Assembly: GCA_021156225.1 (NCBI GenBank)
Contig: JAJNBN010000238.1
Coordinates: 1-6,045, forward strand
Direction: 5' to 3'
Length of the DNA: 6,045 nt
Source: Verrucomicrobiota bacterium
Lineage (GTDB): Bacteria; Verrucomicrobiota; Verrucomicrobiia; Limisphaerales; JAEYXS01
Shown: positions 1 through 6,045 of the stretch, one piece after another
Numbering within the stretch: position 1 is the first letter of the stretch
How the letters are laid out: each line of letters begins with the position of its first letter
The notes under the pieces: model-generated
Told to the model about the DNA's origin: nothing
Databases searched by the model: none
The model's input: the letters and a program-made list of their open reading frames with translations, nothing else
Program-made: the position numbers and the translations under genes

Positions 1-465
1 GGTATATGGAAGCTGAAATATGGATTGAGCTATGAGGCCTGGCAGGCTTTGCACGAAGACGATGTGACAAACAATCTTGCACCGCACACAAACGTTACGC
101 ATCAAGGTCACCAGCCCACGAATGAAACTGGCAGGACATTACCAGATCTGGATATAATCCAGCACTGACCGTTTTGTTCCATTTGTTTGGGAGATTGAGA
201 AGGATGTGGGAGGGCTTGCAGGTCAACGTATATTAGTAATGGATGCGGTATGGACATACCCGCAGTCCGTCTCTGCAATTTGGATGTCAAAGGTAAGGAA
301 TTTGAAGCACGGTTGAAGCGATAAAACTAGGCAGTCAATGCTTTACCAAACGAGGTTTTGCGTCCGCCTTTCGACTCGGCCCGGTGATTATCTCCGGAAT
401 AACCCGCCCGCAGCCTTGACCCTCCTGCAAATTTCTGGCGGGATACGGCCACACATTTTCAGCAC
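1..465. other. Upstream region with no confident gene
   Basis: This stretch is visibly poorer in G+C than the downstream genes (141 of the first 300 bases by hand count). Plus-strand frame 1 is open from the window edge to a TGA at 166-168 (55 codons, beginning Gly-Ile-Trp-Lys-Leu). It could be the tail of a gene lying to the left. However, only about half of its codons end in G or C, I recognise no domain, and the minus strand is also open to the edge from an ATG at 102-100, so either could be chance. A 24-codon ATG frame at 250-324 and a 60-codon minus-strand frame at 108-290 also look accidental. A 6-bp inverted repeat (CTGGAT/ATCCAG, 148-162) lies across the first stop codon. I found no convincing sigma-70 promoter for the permease here. 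Confidence 0.5.
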
Positions 466-2067
466 ATGGACTTTTTTACGCCTATTTTTGCGGCCTCAGG
501 AACTTCCTCCACCTGGCCATTCGTGGTCCTCGTCGTCAGCGTGATGGCGGTGATCCTGATGATCTCCGTCTTTCGCATTCATGCCTTTCTGGCGCTCATT
601 CTGGCGGCACTCCTCGCCGGTGTCATGGCGCAGAAACTGCCGGGCGGCCGCCCGCGTGTGGCCGAAATACCGGTGGCTGAAGGGGTGGCATTAAAGAGTC
701 ATTACCTGCGGGCTGTGGAGTTGGTGACGGAGGAGTTCGGGAAGACGGCGGGCGCCATCGGCATCGTCATCGGCTTGGCCTCCATCATCAGCATGTGCCT
801 GATGGACAGTGGCGCAGCAGACAAGGTGGTGCGCAGATTCTTGGGATTTTTTGGGGAAAAACGCGCTGGATTTGCGCTGCTCGTCGCCACCTACTTCCTC
901 TCCATCCCCATTTTTTTTGATACCATGTTCATGCTCATGGCCCCGCTCGCAATGGCGCTGGCGTTGCGCACCGGGAAGGACTACCTGCTCTATGTTCTGG
1001 CCGTCTGCGCGGGTGGCGTGATCACGCATTCGTTGACCGTGCCGCATCCCGGACCCTTGGCCATGGTGGACAACCTGAAAGTGGACGTAGGCATTTCAAT
1101 CATCGGCGGGGTCATCATGGGGGTCATCCCGGCCATCGGCGGTTACTTCGTGGCCAAATGGCTGAACGCCCGCATCTCGATCCCTGTCCGGGAGGTGCCA
1201 GGGGTGGATCTGACTGAACTGAAAAGCATCGTGAACAAGCCGGAGAGCCAGTTACCCGGCTTCATCATCTCGATATTGCCGATCGTCCTGCCCATCGCGC
1301 TCATCACCTTCTCCTCCTTTCTTGATGTGGCGTGGCGCACGTATAACCAGTTGAAGCTGGCGGGCACGACGGATTTTCATTGGGCCAAAACGGTGGTTGA
1401 GCTGTTCGGCACTACGGACAGGTTCCAATCTTTCTTCTCGCTGTTCGAATTCGTCGGGAACAAGAACATCGCTTTGCTCATCGGCGCGGCCTTGTCCATT
1501 TACGTGCTGGCCAAACAGAAGGGCTACACTTTCAACAAGATCGCGGATCTCATCGGCAAGCCCTTGGAAACGGCGGGCGTCATCATCCTCATCACCAGTG
1601 CGGGCGGGGCTTTTGGTTTGATGCTCAAGAACGCAGGCGTAGGTGATGCCATCAAAGCCGTGGCTGAGGGCAAGGACGTGAATCTCATTTTGCTCTCCTG
1701 GCTGGTGGCCATTGTCATCCGCATCGCCCAAGGCTCGGCGACGGTCGCTATGCTGACCACCTCGGCGATGATTTTCCCGATGATCGATCCGGCTGCCGCC
1801 GGTTCCGTTGAGCTGCCCTACAGCGTGATGTATATCTTCCTCAGCATCGGCTTCGGTGCGTTCGCCTGCTCGTGGATGAATGATTCCGGCTTTTGGGTGG
1901 TGAGCAAACTGGGTGGGCTGACTGAAAAGGAAACCCTCAAGAGTTGGACGGTCATGCTGACGGTCTGCGCGGTCATCGGCCTCGTCATGTGTCTGGTCAT
2001 GTCAAAAGTGGCACCTATGAAGGGATTGGGCAGCTTGCCGACCTTAAGCTTGGCGACCCCTAAGTGA
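466..2067 (+). CDS. GntP-family gluconate/organic-acid:H+ symporter
   Basis: Inner-membrane secondary transporter of the gluconate permease (GntP) family, whose known members import gluconate or related sugar acids, or D-serine, with protons. About 12 to 13 hydrophobic segments can be read, the first two at residues 17-35 and 38-56. Family hallmarks appear in order: DSGAADK at 114-120, SIPIFFDTMF at 146-155, HSLTVPHPGP at 188-197, QGSATVA at 422-428 and NDSGFW at 472-477. At 533 residues it is longer than E. coli GntP (about 450). The extra length sits in polar loops near 57-90 and 286-333, a form I associate with Planctomycetota and Verrucomicrobiota. ATG 466 is the only start in its frame after a TAA at 394-396, and no Shine-Dalgarno is evident; a GGCGGGA at 437-443 is too distant. 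The substrate cannot be read from sequence, and no sugar-acid catabolic gene lies nearby. The dehydratase gene follows after 48 bp. Confidence 0.93.
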   Translation: MDFFTPIFAASGTSSTWPFVVLVVSVMAVILMISVFRIHAFLALILAALLAGVMAQKLPGGRPRVAEIPVAEGVALKSHYLRAVELVTEEFGKTAGAIGIVIGLASIISMCLMDSGAADKVVRRFLGFFGEKRAGFALLVATYFLSIPIFFDTMFMLMAPLAMALALRTGKDYLLYVLAVCAGGVITHSLTVPHPGPLAMVDNLKVDVGISIIGGVIMGVIPAIGGYFVAKWLNARISIPVREVPGVDLTELKSIVNKPESQLPGFIISILPIVLPIALITFSSFLDVAWRTYNQLKLAGTTDFHWAKTVVELFGTTDRFQSFFSLFEFVGNKNIALLIGAALSIYVLAKQKGYTFNKIADLIGKPLETAGVIILITSAGGAFGLMLKNAGVGDAIKAVAEGKDVNLILLSWLVAIVIRIAQGSATVAMLTTSAMIFPMIDPAAAGSVELPYSVMYIFLSIGFGAFACSWMNDSGFWVVSKLGGLTEKETLKSWTVMLTVCAVIGLVMCLVMSKVAPMKGLGSLPTLSLATPK

Positions 2068-2115
2068 TTCCAGAGGGATACACCCCATTTTCTCGCGCTT
2101 CGGGCTGTGGTATAG

Positions 2116-2403
2116 ATGCTTATGTCCAAGCTCAGCCTAGATCAAATTACCGTTTCGATGGCCACCGTACCCGCCTGGAAGCAGGAAGGCGCGGCCATCG
2201 TCCGCACGTTCACTCTGCCCAATTTCAGCAAGGCGATGGAGTTCACCAACGCCGTAGCCAAAGCGGCGGAGAACGCGAATCACCACCCGGACATCGAGAT
2301 CAAATGGAACAAGGTAACCCTCCGCCTCAGTACCCATTCAGAAGGCGGCCTGACGGAAAAAGACTTCGCCTTGGCCGGCAAGTTCGATCAGCTCACGAAG
2401 TAA
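2116..2403 (+). CDS. Pterin-4a-carbinolamine dehydratase (PCD/DCoH family)
   Basis: Small cytoplasmic enzyme that dehydrates 4a-hydroxytetrahydropterin to quinonoid dihydropterin, recycling the cofactor of aromatic amino acid hydroxylases. The active-site signature is complete: E52, N55-H56-H57-P58, W64, T73-H74 and D83 fit the family pattern, with the three histidines and the aspartate matching the known catalytic positions. The conserved region VTLRLSTHSEGGLTEKD (67-83) is also intact. The 95-residue length is normal. Two start codons lie close together, ATG 2116 and ATG 2122. The second gives an N-terminus (MSKLS) more like the family, and neither has a clear Shine-Dalgarno. It lies 48 bp after the permease without a visible terminator, so shared transcription is plausible. 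No phenylalanine hydroxylase gene (phhA) is in view, so its use in pterin recycling here, rather than another role of the family, is inferred. In a phhA context it would be called phhB. Confidence 0.93.
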   Translation: MLMSKLSLDQITVSMATVPAWKQEGAAIVRTFTLPNFSKAMEFTNAVAKAAENANHHPDIEIKWNKVTLRLSTHSEGGLTEKDFALAGKFDQLTK

Positions 2404-2439
2404 CCCGCAGTGGTTCTTCTAGCTTCGTAAATCCGGGGC

Positions 2440-2467
2440 TTTCCACCCCGCCCGCTTGTGCTATACT
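2440..2467 (+). promoter_or_regulatory. Probable sigma-70 extended -10 promoter for hflX
   Basis: The -10 box TATACT (2462-2467) is one base from consensus and is preceded by TGC, giving an extended -10 element. A -35-like TTTCCA (2440-2445, four of six consensus bases) sits 16 bases upstream. The expected transcription start near 2474 would leave a leader of about 36 nt before the GTG start at 2510. The -35 region lies in the loop of a GC-rich inverted repeat, CGGGG-CTTTCCA-CCCCG (2434-2450). This would make hflX transcription at least partly independent of the two upstream genes. It was read by eye only. Confidence 0.55.
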
Positions 2468-2509
2468 TTTATGCACGTCGAAAACGGATGACGGGTTGGC
2501 AGCATATTT

Positions 2510-3796
2510 GTGAAAGCACTGGTAGAGATCGGACAACGGAAAACTGAGCGGGCGTTCTTGGTGGGGGCGGAATTGAAAAATTCCACCGCCTGGGAGTTGC
2601 AGGACTCGATGGAGGAGTTGCGCCAGCTCGCGCAGACCGCAGGAGCGCAAATCGTCGGCGATGCCACGCAGAAGCTCGAATCTCCTGCGGCCGCCACCTA
2701 CATCGGCAGCGGCAAGGCGGATGAACTCGCCAAGAAATGCCGTGAGGCCGAGGTGGACACTGTCATTTTCGATGATGAACTTTCCCCCGCGCAGGGCCGC
2801 AATCTGGAGAGGCTTTTTGAGTGCAAGATTCTTGATCGCACCTCGCTCATTCTCGATATCTTCGCGCAACGCGCCCGCACCCGGGAGGGCAAGATGCAGA
2901 TCGAGCTGGCCCAGCTCCAGCACCTGCTCCCGCGCCTGACGCGTTTCTGGTCCCACTTGTCCCGTCAAAAAGGCGGTATCGGTATGCGTGGTGACGGTGA
3001 AACGCAGCTGGAAACGGACCGCCGCCGCGTGCAGGACAAGATCGCCCGCATCACGCGCGATCTGGTGGAAGTCCGCCGCCATCGCTCCACCCAGCGGCAA
3101 GGGCGTCAGCGCAGCCAGTGGCCACTGGCCTCGATCGTCGGCTATACGAACGCGGGCAAGTCCACGCTATTCAACGCGCTCACTGGTGCCGCCGTACTAT
3201 CCGAAGACAAACTCTTCGCTACGCTGGACCCGACCACGCGTCGCTTGCATCTGGAGCAGACGAACCAAAACGTGCTCGTTTCCGACACCGTAGGATTCAT
3301 CCGCAAGCTGCCACATAATCTGGTGGAAGCGTTCAAGGCGACGCTGGAAGAGGTCGTGGAAGCGGATTTGCTGCTGCACGTCGTGGATATCAGCCATCCC
3401 AAGCTGGATGAACAGATCGTGGCGGTGGATACGGTGTTGGAAGAGATTGGAGCGAAGGGCAAGCCCACCCTGATGGTCTTCAACAAAATCGACCGTTTCG
3501 ACGACGATATCCTGCTCAACCGCTACCGTGAAATCTTTCCGCAGAGCGTGTTCGTCTCGGCGAAGACCGGCGCTGGTTTCCCGGAATTGCTCGAAGAACT
3601 AGGTGCGATGCTGCGGCCCATCCGCGAGTTTGTAGATCTGGCCATCCCACATGATGCCGCGCCGACTATTGCGCGTCTGCACGCCATCGCACAGGTCATT
3701 GAGCGGGATTACGATGGACCTACGGCCAAGTTCAAGGCGCGCATCCCGCCCCATCACATGGGCGAGTTCACGGCGTTTGTTGTGGGGAAAAACTGA
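2510..3796 (+). CDS. hflX: Ribosome-associated GTPase HflX
   Basis: Cytoplasmic GTPase that binds the 50S subunit and, in species studied, splits stalled 70S ribosomes during heat or antibiotic stress. The HflX N-terminal domain covers about residues 12-125, with ATYIGSGKADEL at 62-73 and DRTSLILDIFAQRA at 109-122. A helical linker carries the family signature GGIGMRGDGETQLETDRR (155-172). The GTPase domain has every G motif: G1 GYTNAGKST (211-219), G2 DPTTRR (240-245), G3 DTVGF (259-263), G4 NKID (325-328) and G5 SAK (350-352). A C-terminal domain follows to 428, close to E. coli HflX (426). The GTG at 2510 is the only start available, because an in-frame TGA stands at 2489-2491, and it gives a normal N-terminus. 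No strong Shine-Dalgarno precedes it. The gene has its own predicted promoter and ends 4 bp from the stop of a convergent gene. No hfq or hflK/hflC is adjacent within the window. Confidence 0.97.
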   Translation: MKALVEIGQRKTERAFLVGAELKNSTAWELQDSMEELRQLAQTAGAQIVGDATQKLESPAAATYIGSGKADELAKKCREAEVDTVIFDDELSPAQGRNLERLFECKILDRTSLILDIFAQRARTREGKMQIELAQLQHLLPRLTRFWSHLSRQKGGIGMRGDGETQLETDRRRVQDKIARITRDLVEVRRHRSTQRQGRQRSQWPLASIVGYTNAGKSTLFNALTGAAVLSEDKLFATLDPTTRRLHLEQTNQNVLVSDTVGFIRKLPHNLVEAFKATLEEVVEADLLLHVVDISHPKLDEQIVAVDTVLEEIGAKGKPTLMVFNKIDRFDDDILLNRYREIFPQSVFVSAKTGAGFPELLEELGAMLRPIREFVDLAIPHDAAPTIARLHAIAQVIERDYDGPTAKFKARIPPHHMGEFTAFVVGKN

Positions 3797-3800
3797 GCGT

Positions 3801-5822
3801 TCATTGCGGTTCCGCTTCCTTCAGATTCAGCGTGAAGCTGCCAGAATCTCCAGCGAAGCCATCCACCGCGATATAGTAAGTCGTTCCGGCCACGGCCGTA
3901 AAGATGACCCTGCTGGTCACGCCTTCCCCCGCATCATCGTCCTGGCCGATGATCTCCAGATCATCCACAGCAGTACCGGTATAAACGCCCAGGATCGTAT
4001 CATAGTTGCTGCCTTCAGTGTCGATATCGATCACCAGGTTGGACGGGGCGGTCCACACCCACCAGAGGGAACGGCCATCGATGACTTCTTCGCCGCCGGC
4101 ATGGTATGGTTCACCCGGTTCCGTGCTGCTGCCAAGCGTGGAACCGGTTTCGGTGATGGTCAGGCCGGTGAGCGCCTTGGCATTGGCAAACATATCATTC
4201 GCCGCCGCCGGGACGCTGGTGCTGAAAGGCAGGCGGATGACTTTCTCCACATGCGTCGCCCCGAACATCCGTGGGGTCGTGAAAGAACCCAGCTCGTGAT
4301 TCACTTGGAGGCGGAAAAGGGTGTTCGGATATTGGCTTTCCTTGCTGGAGGTAAGAAGGAAGCGGCCTTCGGGGTCGGTTTCCGTGGGCTCTTCGCCTTC
4401 GCCTTCTTCGGTCTGGCCTGCGAAAGAGACCTCGGCATTGGCTACGGGATTGCCGTTGATATCCACCACCGTACCCATCACGACGATGCCCCAGTAGCCA
4501 GATATCTGGAAATACTGCTGGCTGGGCCGGCCGGGGAAGGAGGCGTGATAGAGATGATCCCGCATGGCACCGGACACAGATTCGCTGACGGGCAGCAAAT
4601 CCACATCGTTATAGCCGCCTGGAAAAGACGCATCCTCGCTCGAGATCACTCCGAAGAGCGGCGTAGGCGCGTAGATCTTCATGGTGAGTTTGGTGTAGCC
4701 TTCGTCCTCGATGTCTTCCGGCTCAACATATCCGTTGAAGCTCAAGGGACCAAACCACGGCTCGGCGGCGATCACGTGGTGCAACGCGTTGGCGACGGTA
4801 TCCATGCTGAGACCCTGGACCATCCCGCCAAAGGAGGTATCCGGGAAAGTGCCCATGTAGAAGGCGTTATAGTAGAAGGCCGGAAAATACTGACGGGGAG
4901 CACCAACCGCCGAGAAGTGTTTGCTCAAGTCGAACGTGATGTGCTGGCGCACGGACAAGGGGGTGGGCGTGGTCAGGGATGCCTTCAGGTCGGTCAGGGT
5001 CTGCTTGAAGTCCGCCTCTTGCTTCTCCATCTCTTCATCCAGCATGAACAGGAAACCGTCCTGACCGGACCTTTCCCGCAAACCATGCGAGGCCTGACTG
5101 TAGCGGGTGACGAGGTTCTCAAAAGCAGCGCGGCCAGCGACCTGGTCCGCCAGCGTGGCAAAGGTGAAAAGATTGGGATGATCCGTCAGGAGCCATTCGG
5201 CATCCACCGTGCCGCAGCCGCAAACACTCTTCAGGGAGGTCAATTGCACGTCCAGATTCCATGAGTTCAGGGTATAGGACCAATATTCGAGGCCATGGAG
5301 AATGGCACGGAGGACGAGGACATCCGCGTAATCCACCGTCACCGCGGAGGAGGTCGTTTCCAAGGCGGTGAGGCTGACTTGGAATTCGTCATCGGTGATT
5401 TTGGCGAGGTTCGCATTCGCGGCGATGATTTCCGGCAGAAGTTCGTTGCGCAGGTGCGCGGAGAATTCAGCCACCGTCACCTCTTCGGGGATGACCGTCT
5501 CGCCCTCCTCATCCTTCGGCACACTGCTGTTCCAGTGGTAAATATCACGACTGCCGGGGGAGAAACCCAGGCGATCCAGAAAAGTGGTGCCTGCCGGAGT
5601 GGTAACCTGGGAAAGCAGCCGGGTCACCGCATAGAAGAAATTGGCGTTGGCGTGGTTCGCATCCGCGGCGATGGCATCGGCAAACTTGGCTTTGGCAGCA
5701 GAGAGATTCTTTTGCTCGAGAAAGGTGCGGCCTTCGGCCACCAAGGTATCTGCCGGGGTACCTTGCACCGAGGAAACCGCCAAACTGCAGAGCACTAAAA
5801 CACCCAAGATCAGGTTTTTCAT
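3801..5822 (-). CDS. Exported multidomain protein: TPR-like N-terminus, unknown middle region, carboxypeptidase-regulatory-like and PPC-like domains
   Basis: Predicted 673-residue secreted or cell-surface protein of unknown function. A Sec signal peptide covers residues 1-21: K2, then a hydrophobic core L4 to V19, with probable cleavage after G21. No lipobox is seen. Residues 22-71 resemble a TPR hairpin (repeated Ala, with Phe/Tyr/Leu spacing). Residues 72 to about 440 are mostly helical in character and I do not recognise them; they include a Cys pair, C201-G-C203. Residues 447-531 resemble a carboxypeptidase-regulatory-like beta domain (VVDINGNPVANAEVSF), with an acidic loop of Glu and Gly at 471-481. 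Residues 541-667 match the PPC-like domain of bacterial exported proteins (NDMFANA, LWWVWTAP, YDTILGVYTG, TTYYIAVDG). I chose ATG 5822 because it forms an ATGA overlap with the upstream gene and starts directly at the signal peptide. GTG 5849 has a better Shine-Dalgarno (GGAGGA, 5-nt spacing) and would add nine residues. No catalytic motif is evident. Confidence 0.85.
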   Translation of the reverse strand: MKNLILGVLVLCSLAVSSVQGTPADTLVAEGRTFLEQKNLSAAKAKFADAIAADANHANANFFYAVTRLLSQVTTPAGTTFLDRLGFSPGSRDIYHWNSSVPKDEEGETVIPEEVTVAEFSAHLRNELLPEIIAANANLAKITDDEFQVSLTALETTSSAVTVDYADVLVLRAILHGLEYWSYTLNSWNLDVQLTSLKSVCGCGTVDAEWLLTDHPNLFTFATLADQVAGRAAFENLVTRYSQASHGLRERSGQDGFLFMLDEEMEKQEADFKQTLTDLKASLTTPTPLSVRQHITFDLSKHFSAVGAPRQYFPAFYYNAFYMGTFPDTSFGGMVQGLSMDTVANALHHVIAAEPWFGPLSFNGYVEPEDIEDEGYTKLTMKIYAPTPLFGVISSEDASFPGGYNDVDLLPVSESVSGAMRDHLYHASFPGRPSQQYFQISGYWGIVVMGTVVDINGNPVANAEVSFAGQTEEGEGEEPTETDPEGRFLLTSSKESQYPNTLFRLQVNHELGSFTTPRMFGATHVEKVIRLPFSTSVPAAANDMFANAKALTGLTITETGSTLGSSTEPGEPYHAGGEEVIDGRSLWWVWTAPSNLVIDIDTEGSNYDTILGVYTGTAVDDLEIIGQDDDAGEGVTSRVIFTAVAGTTYYIAVDGFAGDSGSFTLNLKEAEPQ

Positions 5823-6045
5823 GGTTGATTGGTCGGGAATAAAAAACACGAGAATCCTCCGGGAGCACGTAATGTGCCTGTCTCATTTCCGGATACCGTG
5901 AAAGACACTTTTGAGAATTCATTAGTGCTGGTGCGGTTCACGAGGCGGACGGTGCCGCTCAGTTCCCATTGTTCCCGCGATACCAGCCGCACTTTTGTGG
6001 CGGTGAGGGTTGTGCCGTTCGTGGGAACGTTTAATGTAAACCCCC
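5819..6045 (-). CDS. 3' end of an unidentified protein gene, beta-strand rich, cut by the window edge
   Basis: Reading the minus strand from 6043 gives 74 uninterrupted codons ending at TGA 5821-5819. The gene's start lies beyond the right edge. The peptide looks like real protein: alternating hydrophobic and polar residues (TKVRLVS, LSGTVRLVN, FSKVSFTVSG) suggest beta-strands of a sandwich or Ig-like domain, ending in a Gly/Phe/Pro-rich tail (PGGFSCFLFPTNQP). The other two minus-strand frames are closed within the same stretch. Its TGA overlaps the ATG of the exported-protein gene (ATGA), which points to an operon and translational coupling. The two adjacent glycine codons GGA-GGA (5860-5855) also form a Shine-Dalgarno-like sequence for the downstream gene. 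I cannot name the family. Given the coupled neighbour, an exported protein is the likeliest guess. Confidence 0.7.
   Translation of the reverse strand, partial: GFTLNVPTNGTTLTATKVRLVSREQWELSGTVRLVNRTSTNEFSKVSFTVSGNETGTLRAPGGFSCFLFPTNQP
5855..5860 (-). promoter_or_regulatory. Shine-Dalgarno-like GGAGGA upstream of the exported-protein gene
   Basis: On the minus strand GGAGGA lies five bases before a GTG (5849-5847) that is in frame with the exported protein, and 32 bases before the preferred ATG (5822-5820). It falls inside the coding sequence of the upstream gene. It may be the true ribosome binding site, shifting the start to GTG 5849 with a 31-bp gene overlap, or it may simply encode Gly-Gly. 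Confidence 0.4.

Noticed and set aside
148..162. CTGGAT-ATA-ATCCAG inverted repeat, considered as a terminator or operator
   Set aside because: The six-base arms are AT-containing with a 3-base loop and no T-run directly after. There is no second copy to suggest an operator.
338..544. 68-codon plus-strand frame overlapping the permease start
   Set aside because: It runs into the permease in another frame, has no ribosome binding site, and ends in a Ser-rich stretch typical of out-of-frame reading.
1252..1731. 159-codon minus-strand open frame opposite the permease
   Set aside because: Highly charged translation lying antisense to conserved transmembrane segments; a shadow.
2434..2450. CGGGG/CCCCG hairpin after the dehydratase gene, considered as its intrinsic terminator
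   Set aside because: Only five base pairs and not followed by a T-run. It fits better as part of the hflX promoter region or as chance.
2064..2513. 149-codon plus-strand frame covering the dehydratase
   Set aside because: It is in a different frame from the dehydratase, whose active-site motif is complete, and its own translation is low in complexity and unrecognisable.
2393..3100. 235-codon minus-strand open frame opposite hflX
   Set aside because: It is antisense to clearly conserved HflX sequence, and its product shows no recognisable motif.
3806..3815. GCGGTTCCGC palindrome near the convergent stops, considered as a terminator
   Set aside because: The stem is at most three to four base pairs with a tiny loop, and there is no T-run on either strand.
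3651..5264. 537-codon plus-strand open frame opposite the exported-protein gene
   Set aside because: The minus-strand gene has a signal peptide and recognisable domains across the same region. The plus-strand product is Arg/Gly/His rich with no domain, begins inside hflX in another frame, and is best explained as a codon-bias shadow.
5295..5798. 167-codon plus-strand frame opposite the exported-protein N-terminus
   Set aside because: It is antisense to the signal peptide and TPR-like region and has no recognisable feature.
5545..5922. 125-codon minus-strand frame across the junction of the two minus-strand genes
   Set aside because: It is out of frame with both coupled genes, and its translation lacks a hydrophobic core or domain.

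Overview
The window looks like a chromosomal segment from a moderately GC-rich bacterium, most likely of the Planctomycetota-Verrucomicrobiota group. This placement is an inference. It rests on the long-loop type of GntP permease and on a large exported protein with a carboxypeptidase-regulatory-like domain followed by a PPC-like C-terminal domain, a combination common in those phyla. No rRNA, tRNA, mobile element or CRISPR array is visible.

Layout. Positions 1-465 hold no confident gene and have lower GC (about 47% over the first 300 bases by hand count) than the genes that follow. Three plus-strand genes come next. They are a GntP-family organic-acid permease (466-2067), a pterin-4a-carbinolamine dehydratase (2116-2403) and the ribosome-associated GTPase HflX (2510-3796). 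The first two are 48 bp apart and could be co-transcribed. The 106-bp gap before hflX carries a good extended -10 promoter, so hflX probably has its own transcript.

From 3801 the coding strand switches. A 673-residue exported protein (3801-5822, minus) converges on hflX with only 4 bp between the stop codons. Immediately upstream of it on the minus strand is the 3' end of another gene (5819-6045), cut by the window edge. Its TGA overlaps the ATG of the exported-protein gene in an ATGA junction. These two genes are therefore probably translationally coupled and may work together outside the cytoplasm.

The permease, dehydratase and HflX are ordinary housekeeping or transport functions with no obvious shared pathway. 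The least understood part is the minus-strand pair: an exported protein with a roughly 370-residue middle region that I do not recognise, coupled to a beta-rich partner. I see no convincing evidence of a new defence, mobile or RNA-based system.
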